DNA of 64,000 nt from contig NZ_JAHKSN010000004.1 of the NCBI RefSeq assembly GCF_018863415.1, positions 204,147 through 268,146 on the forward strand. The letters run 5' to 3'. A program made the translations under genes and the position numbers. Of this stretch, positions 53,625-64,000 are shown piece by piece. Each line of letters starts with the position of its first letter. Positions within the stretch are counted from its first letter, which is position 1. The notes below the pieces were generated by a model. It was not told where the DNA came from. It saw nothing but the letters and a program-made list of their open reading frames with translations, and ran no database searches. The DNA is from Deinococcus aestuarii. GTDB taxonomy: Bacteria; Deinococcota; Deinococci; Deinococcales; Deinococcaceae.

Positions 53625-54128
53625 CTACAACGCCCGGCACTGCCCCTCGCGGTCGCCGTTCACGCGGTTCTGGCCCCCGGTGGGCGCGACCCGGTTGCCC
53701 TCGCACTCCAGGTCGCCGTTCACGGTGGTGCGCGTCACGCGCACGGCGCCGGTGTTGCGCTTGAGTTCGAGGTCACCGTTCACGCGGACATTCTCGACCC
53801 GGACGCTGCCGCCCTGCTCGAACTGGAGGTCGCCGTTGACGACACTGCCCGTCACGGTGACGGCGCGGAAGCCGTCATCCCCCTCGACGTCGCCGCTGAC
53901 CGTGGTGTTGCGCATGATCAGGGTGCCGCCGCGTTCGACCTCGATATCCCCGTTCACGCGGCCGTTCACCAGGGTGCAGGTGGCCCCGTTCCGGACCTTC
54001 ACGTCGCGGTCCAGGGTGCGCCCGCTGAGGGTGCCCGTACACGTCAGGTCCGAGGTCTGGGCGCGGGCGGCGGGCAGGGCAGACAGGGGGGCCAACGCGA
54101 GGGCAAACAGCAGGACGGACCTCAACAT
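53625..54128 (-). CDS. secreted VNGD-repeat protein
   Basis: 167 aa with a signal peptide (about 1-23, LLFALALAPLSALPAARA). The mature part is a run of ~20-residue units containing (V)NGD(L/I)E and VTxTxVNGDLE, as in RVNGDIEVERGG, VVNGDLQFEQGG, RVNGDLELKRNTG and TVNGDLECEGN, with three Cys. This fits a small beta-solenoid like polymer-forming (bactofilin-like) proteins but exported. GGAGGTTTCGTC precedes the ATG. Function unknown; a surface or periplasmic structural role is an inference. Confidence 0.75.
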   Translation of the reverse strand: MLRSVLLFALALAPLSALPAARAQTSDLTCTGTLSGRTLDRDVKVRNGATCTLVNGRVNGDIEVERGGTLIMRNTTVSGDVEGDDGFRAVTVTGSVVNGDLQFEQGGSVRVENVRVNGDLELKRNTGAVRVTRTTVNGDLECEGNRVAPTGGQNRVNGDREGQCRAL

Positions 54129-54251
54129 GACGAAACCTCCTTGACGGGAGCGGGGAGAAGGGCAAGGCCTTCCCGTCAAGCGTAGGGAGCGCCGCCCGCG
54201 CCGAGCCCGCGAGAAAGATGCATGAAGGTTTACCTGCGGGAAGCCGGACAC

Positions 54252-54707
54252 TCACCCCCGGCCCGGTGTGGCGACCCGCCACTCCATCTCCGCCCCGCTC
54301 GCCCGGAAGCCCAGCGCCCCGTACAGCGGCCGGGCCAGCTCGCTCGTGCCCAGGCCGACCCGGGAGACGCCGCGCTCCTGAGCTGCGCCCAGGCAGCGGG
54401 TGACGAGTTCTCGCGCGAGGCCACGACGGCGGTGCCCCGGGTGCGTCCAGACATTGACCACCCGCGCCCGGAAGGGGCTGGGGTCACCCCGCGAGGGTCC
54501 CCACTCCAGCAGGGTCAGGCCCGCGCCCGCCACGACCTCCTCCCCGTCTACGGCGAGGAAGCCGACGTACACGCCGCGTCTGAGGGCATCCGCGACCCAG
54601 ACGGCGTAGATGGGGCGCTCGTGGGCGTCGGCCTCGTCGGAGTAACGATGCAGGGCGATGGTGTCGGCGTCGGTGGACGTGGCGGGACGGAAGGCAGCAG
54701 GAAGCAT
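54252..54707 (-). CDS. GNAT-family N-acetyltransferase
   Basis: 151 aa. VVAGAGLTLLEW is strand 4; VVNVWTHPGHRRRGLARELVTRCL is the acetyl-CoA motif (R/Q-x-x-G-x-A type); LGTSELARPLYGALGFR ends the fold. ATG 54707 is used because GGAGGG precedes it and the fold begins there; further upstream codons are unsupported. Substrate unknown. Divergent from the ChlI-like ATPase gene. Confidence 0.85.
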   Translation of the reverse strand: MLPAAFRPATSTDADTIALHRYSDEADAHERPIYAVWVADALRRGVYVGFLAVDGEEVVAGAGLTLLEWGPSRGDPSPFRARVVNVWTHPGHRRRGLARELVTRCLGAAQERGVSRVGLGTSELARPLYGALGFRASGAEMEWRVATPGRG

Positions 54708-54763
54708 CCCTCCACTCTGCCGTTTCTCCCGCCAGCCGCACATTCGCGCCCAGACGTGCGTGC

Positions 54764-54769
54764 TAGCTT
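54764..54769 (+). promoter_or_regulatory. -10 of ChlI-like ATPase gene
   Basis: TAGCTT, 9 nt before ATG 54779, giving a leader of 1-3 nt. Confidence 0.45.
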
Positions 54770-54778
54770 CCCCGCATC

Positions 54779-56237
<1,459 letters not shown>

Positions 56238-56239
<2 letters not shown>

Positions 56240-56351
56240 GGGGGAGGGGTTAGGGATTAGGAGGTAGGTTTTAGGGAAGAGCGCGTTCGCCACTGCACGG
56301 GCAAACGCGCTCCCCTGTTTTCCTAACCCCTTCCCCCTAACTCCTAACCCC

Positions 56352-56356
<5 letters not shown>
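56238..56356. terminator. bidirectional terminator with TTAGG-rich arms
   Basis: GAGCGCGTT (56279-56287) pairs with AACGCGCTC (56304-56312), TTTT at 56318. Outer arms rich in GGGGTTAGG (left) and CCTAACCCC (right) extend the pairing. It separates the convergent ATPase and panB genes. Confidence 0.7.
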
Positions 56357-57173
<817 letters not shown>

Positions 57174-57179
57174 GGGGGG

Positions 57180-57185
57180 AAGCTA
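57180..57185 (-). promoter_or_regulatory. leaderless -10 of panB
   Basis: TAGCTT (minus strand) ends 6 nt before ATG 57173 and abuts the repeat at 57187. Confidence 0.55.
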
Positions 57186-57186
57186 T

Positions 57187-57256
57187 CAGCTTTCAGCCGC
57201 CAGCGATCAGCCACCGGGGGCTTTTGCTGACGGCTGACCGCTGAGAGCTGACCGCT
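57187..57256. repeat. GCTGACCGCTGA inverted-repeat element
   Basis: Left arm CAGCTTTCAGCCGCCAGC (57187-57204 and on), right arm GCTGACGGCTGACCGCTGA (from 57226). Same family as 52031, 63789 and 8551. Confidence 0.6.
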
Positions 57257-57262
57257 TCCTCT

Positions 57263-57743
<481 letters not shown>

Positions 57744-57748
57744 TGGGC

Positions 57749-57754
57749 AGTCTA
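57749..57754 (-). promoter_or_regulatory. leaderless -10 of DUF420 gene
   Basis: TAGACT (minus strand) ends 6 nt before GTG 57742. Confidence 0.55.
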
Positions 57755-57832
57755 GGCGAGGGGGGCCGGGGCAGGTGACCCCGGGCGGGTGAGACGGGCA
57801 GGGGCGGGGGACAATCTTCAGCCGCGCCCGCC

Positions 57833-57838
57833 TAGAAT
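57833..57838 (+). promoter_or_regulatory. -10 of ctaA-ctaB
   Basis: TAGAAT; RNA would start near 57845, giving a leader of ~75 nt before ATG 57922. No clear -35. Confidence 0.45.
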
Positions 57839-57921
57839 GGGGGCGTTGATCCCGCCGGGCCCCTGGACCTCTTTGCGGCGTTGTCCTCAGGGCGCCCGTT
57901 TTTCGATTGGAAGGACGGTGC

Positions 57922-59852
<1,931 letters not shown>

Positions 59853-59868
59853 GCAGGGCGACGGGGCA

Positions 59869-59904
59869 GGGGGCGGCGGAAGGTAGCCGTCCCCCCACAT
59901 TTTT
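59869..59904 (+). terminator. terminator after ctaB
   Basis: GGGGG-CGGC (59869-59877) with GCCG-T-CCCCC (59886-59895), then ATTTTT. Confidence 0.8.
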
Positions 59905-59988
59905 CTGCCCCTGGCACGGGGTTCAGGACACTTGCCCACCGCTTCATCTGGTCTCATATGCCTACCCCTGACCGCTCGGTCGAACGGC

Positions 59989-60028
59989 GTGTGGAGGCAC
60001 ACACGGCGGTGTGGCCTGGAAGGCACAC
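59989..60028 (+). promoter_or_regulatory. tandem GTGTGG/CACAC hairpins upstream of ctaC
   Basis: GTGTGGAGGCACACAC (59989-60004) is followed by GTGTGG (60009-60014) ... CACAC (60024-60028). Two short palindromes 20 bp apart just before TAGACT (60046-60051), the likely ctaC -10. Candidate operator pair. Confidence 0.4.
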
Positions 60029-60045
60029 AAGCCTGAAGAACGCCT

Positions 60046-60051
60046 TAGACT
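60046..60051 (+). promoter_or_regulatory. -10 of ctaC-ctaD
   Basis: TAGACT, 25 nt before GTG 60077. No good -35, as expected for an activated promoter. Confidence 0.45.
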
Positions 60052-60076
60052 GGGGGGAAGAGGAAAGAGGAAAGGA

Positions 60077-61320
60077 GTGAAGTTGAACACCAACCATAGC
60101 CGCCCCAGACGCGGACCGCCGGGAGGTCTGCCGCGCCGAGCCGTGCAGGCGGGTCTGCTCGGGTTGGCCGCGACGCTGCTCACGGGCTGTCAGTCCGAGA
60201 GGCTGATCAGCCTCGGGGACATGGCGTCGGCGAACAACCGCGAAGTCTTCTGGATGAGCGTTCCGGCCATCGCCCTGTCGATCATCATCTTCGCCGCCGT
60301 GTCGTGGGCGCTGTTTTACACGGTCCGCAAGTTCCGCGAGGACCGCAACGACGCCCCGCCCGCGCAGTTCCACGGCAACAACCGGCTGGAAGTGATTCTG
60401 GTGGTCGTGCCCGTGTTGATCGTGATGCTGCTGAGCATCCTGACGGTGCGGACGATGGCCCGCATCAACCCCACCCCGCGCGAGGCGGTGGACATCAACG
60501 TGCTCGCCCGGCAGTTCTGGTGGAACTTCGGCTACCCGGGCGCTCCCGCCGCCGCCGGGGGCACGGTGACCAACGGCAACGAGCTGGTGATCCCCACCCG
60601 CAACCAGATCGCCCTGACGATGACGGCCGGGGACGTGCTCCACGGCTTCTGGGCCCCCAACCTGGGCGGGCAACGCTACGCGATTCCCGGCTCGCAGAAG
60701 ACGTGGCAGATCGACACCGACCGGGTGGGCGTGTACTACGGCGAGTGCTCGGTGCTGTGCGGGGCGAGCCACGCGAACATGCGCTACCGGGTGATCGCGC
60801 TGGAGCCGGAGCGCTACAACTCGTTCCTGCGCACCGCCCAGACCTACCGCGCCCCCACCCCCGCTCCCGGCAGCCCCGAGGCGCGCGGGTACACGATCTT
60901 CATGCAGGGCAAGCCCTCGACGGGGGCGCTCGCCTGCGCGGCGTGCCACCGGGTGCAGGGCACGCCCGCGAACGGCGCCGCCGGGCCCGACCTAAGCTTT
61001 TTCGGCACCCGCCGCACGCTGGGCGCGGGGATGTGGGAGGGCCGCGAGGCCCAGGAGATGCTGATTCCCTGGCTGGCGAACAGCCCCGGCGTCAAGCCCG
61101 GCAGCCAGATGCCGACCTACAACGGGGCGACCTACCGGGTGAACGGGGAGGTGCGCCGGGGCGGGGTGCTGACCCGGGGTGAGCTGGAGGATGTGGCCGC
61201 CTACCTGCGGACCCTGCGTCTGCCGGAGGAAGCCGACTACTGGCGGGGCGTGCCCGTGATCGGGGCGGGCAACTCCCAGGGCAGCGCCGACCGCGCCATC
61301 GGCGACGAAGGAGGAACTCA

Positions 61321-61324
<4 letters not shown>
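60077..61324 (+). CDS. ctaC: cytochrome c oxidase subunit II with fused cytochrome c
   Basis: 415 aa from GTG 60077 (TTG 60083 is possible). A lipoprotein-type signal (LLTGC) is followed by two membrane helices, a cupredoxin domain with the CuA motif [12 protein letters not shown], and a C-terminal cytochrome c domain with CAACHRVQG and the axial Met in GSQMPTY. The fused cytochrome c defines caa3 oxidases. Its end overlaps the next gene (GTGA). Outer electron entry point of the terminal oxidase. Confidence 0.95.
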
Positions 61325-63777
<2,453 letters not shown>

Positions 63778-63788
63778 GGTAGCGGGGA

Positions 63789-63884
63789 AGCGGTCAGCAA
63801 TCAGCTTTCAGCCATCAGGGGTGGGGACGTGACGAGCGTTCCCACCCCTCCTCCTTTGTCTTGTGCTGACCGCTGACGGCTGAA
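63789..63884. repeat. GCTGACCGCTGA inverted-repeat element around terminator
   Basis: AGCGGTCAGC (63789-63798) and GCTGACCGCT (63865-63874) are perfect complements, enclosing the ctaD terminator. Confidence 0.65.
63817..63849 (+). terminator. terminator after ctaD
   Basis: GGGGTGGG (63818-63825) with CCCACCCC (63841-63848), extended by ACG/CGT; a broken T-run (CCTTTGTCTT) follows. Confidence 0.7.
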
Positions 63885-63910
63885 GACTTGTTGCGCAGTA
63901 GCTGAAGAGG

Positions 63911-63941
63911 CAGCGGGGCGACGTGAACCGTCGCCCCGCTG
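63911..63941. terminator. 12-bp perfect hairpin near window end
   Basis: CAGCGGGGCGAC (63911-63922), loop GTGAACC, GTCGCCCCGCTG (63930-63941). No T-run on either strand, so it could be a terminator or a structural element. Confidence 0.45.
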
Positions 63942-64000
63942 TCCTGCCCTTGGCTTCAGATCGCGGAGAGGTGCAGTCGGCGTTGCCAGCGAAGGTTGAC

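Noticed and set aside
57839..57921. Attenuator in the ctaA leader
   Set aside because: A GGGCGCCC-GTTTTT stretch is present, but its stem has almost no loop and there is no credible leader ORF.

Overview
The window is a very GC-rich bacterial chromosome segment that looks like Deinococcus (Deinococcota). Supporting signs are a caa3-type oxidase with fused subunits I and III, futalosine-pathway menaquinone genes (mqnA, mqnE), GatB, a HAIR-like heat-shock operator before lon, and about 26 genes whose TANNNT -10 box ends 5-7 nt before the start codon (leaderless transcription, common in Deinococcus). There are no rRNA genes, transposases, phage genes or CRISPR arrays. The only tRNA is tRNA-Asn(GTT).

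Layout. 1-5.1 kb: end of an acyl-CoA dehydrogenase gene, a broken zinc-ribbon ORF, lon, yqgE, tRNA-Asn. 5.1-10.5 kb: an aminotransferase, then acetate uptake and activation on the minus strand (yjcH-actP-acs). 10.7-15 kb: moaA, GntR and TetR regulators, and an ATP-cone/P-loop kinase. 15-21.2 kb, minus strand: a DUF58-transglutaminase fusion, MoxR ATPase, VanZ-like protein, methylmalonyl-CoA epimerase and a GAF-GAF-GGDEF cyclase. 21.3-24.6 kb: plsY, asd behind an apparent threonine attenuator, and a rhomboid protease. 24.6-28.5 kb, minus: a VOC protein, a FAD oxidoreductase, a lipoprotein and an RNA m5U methyltransferase. 28.6-36.8 kb: AI-2E-type transporter, two SUKH paralogues, the mqnE-mqnA region interrupted by accessory genes, NupC, a short DinB-like protein and an alkyltransferase-like protein. 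37-47.4 kb: a Gly/Ala/Thr-rich anchored protein, paaG-like hydratase, ruvX, acyl-CoA ligase, esterase, C39 peptidase, adenine deaminase and an alpha/beta hydrolase. 47.4-57.7 kb: a 31-aa ORF, ferredoxin, DUF421, mltG, pfkB, gatB, a VNGD-repeat secreted protein, a GNAT enzyme, a ChlI-like ATPase and panB. 57.2-63.8 kb: haem A synthesis and cytochrome oxidase (DUF420 protein, ctaA, ctaB, ctaC, fused ctaD/E).

The most interesting signal precedes asd: a TTGACC-N17-TACCTT promoter, a leaderless nine-codon ORF with four consecutive Thr codons, and mutually exclusive antiterminator and terminator hairpins. This is a complete-looking threonine attenuator on a branch-point enzyme of Thr/Lys/Met synthesis. 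Other leads are a consensus promoter that runs straight into a terminator (38.2 kb), two dispersed repeat families, very small ORFs coupled to or beside known genes, and several decayed genes in the gaps.

All calls come from reading the sequence. Family names rest on recognised motifs, and no database search was run.
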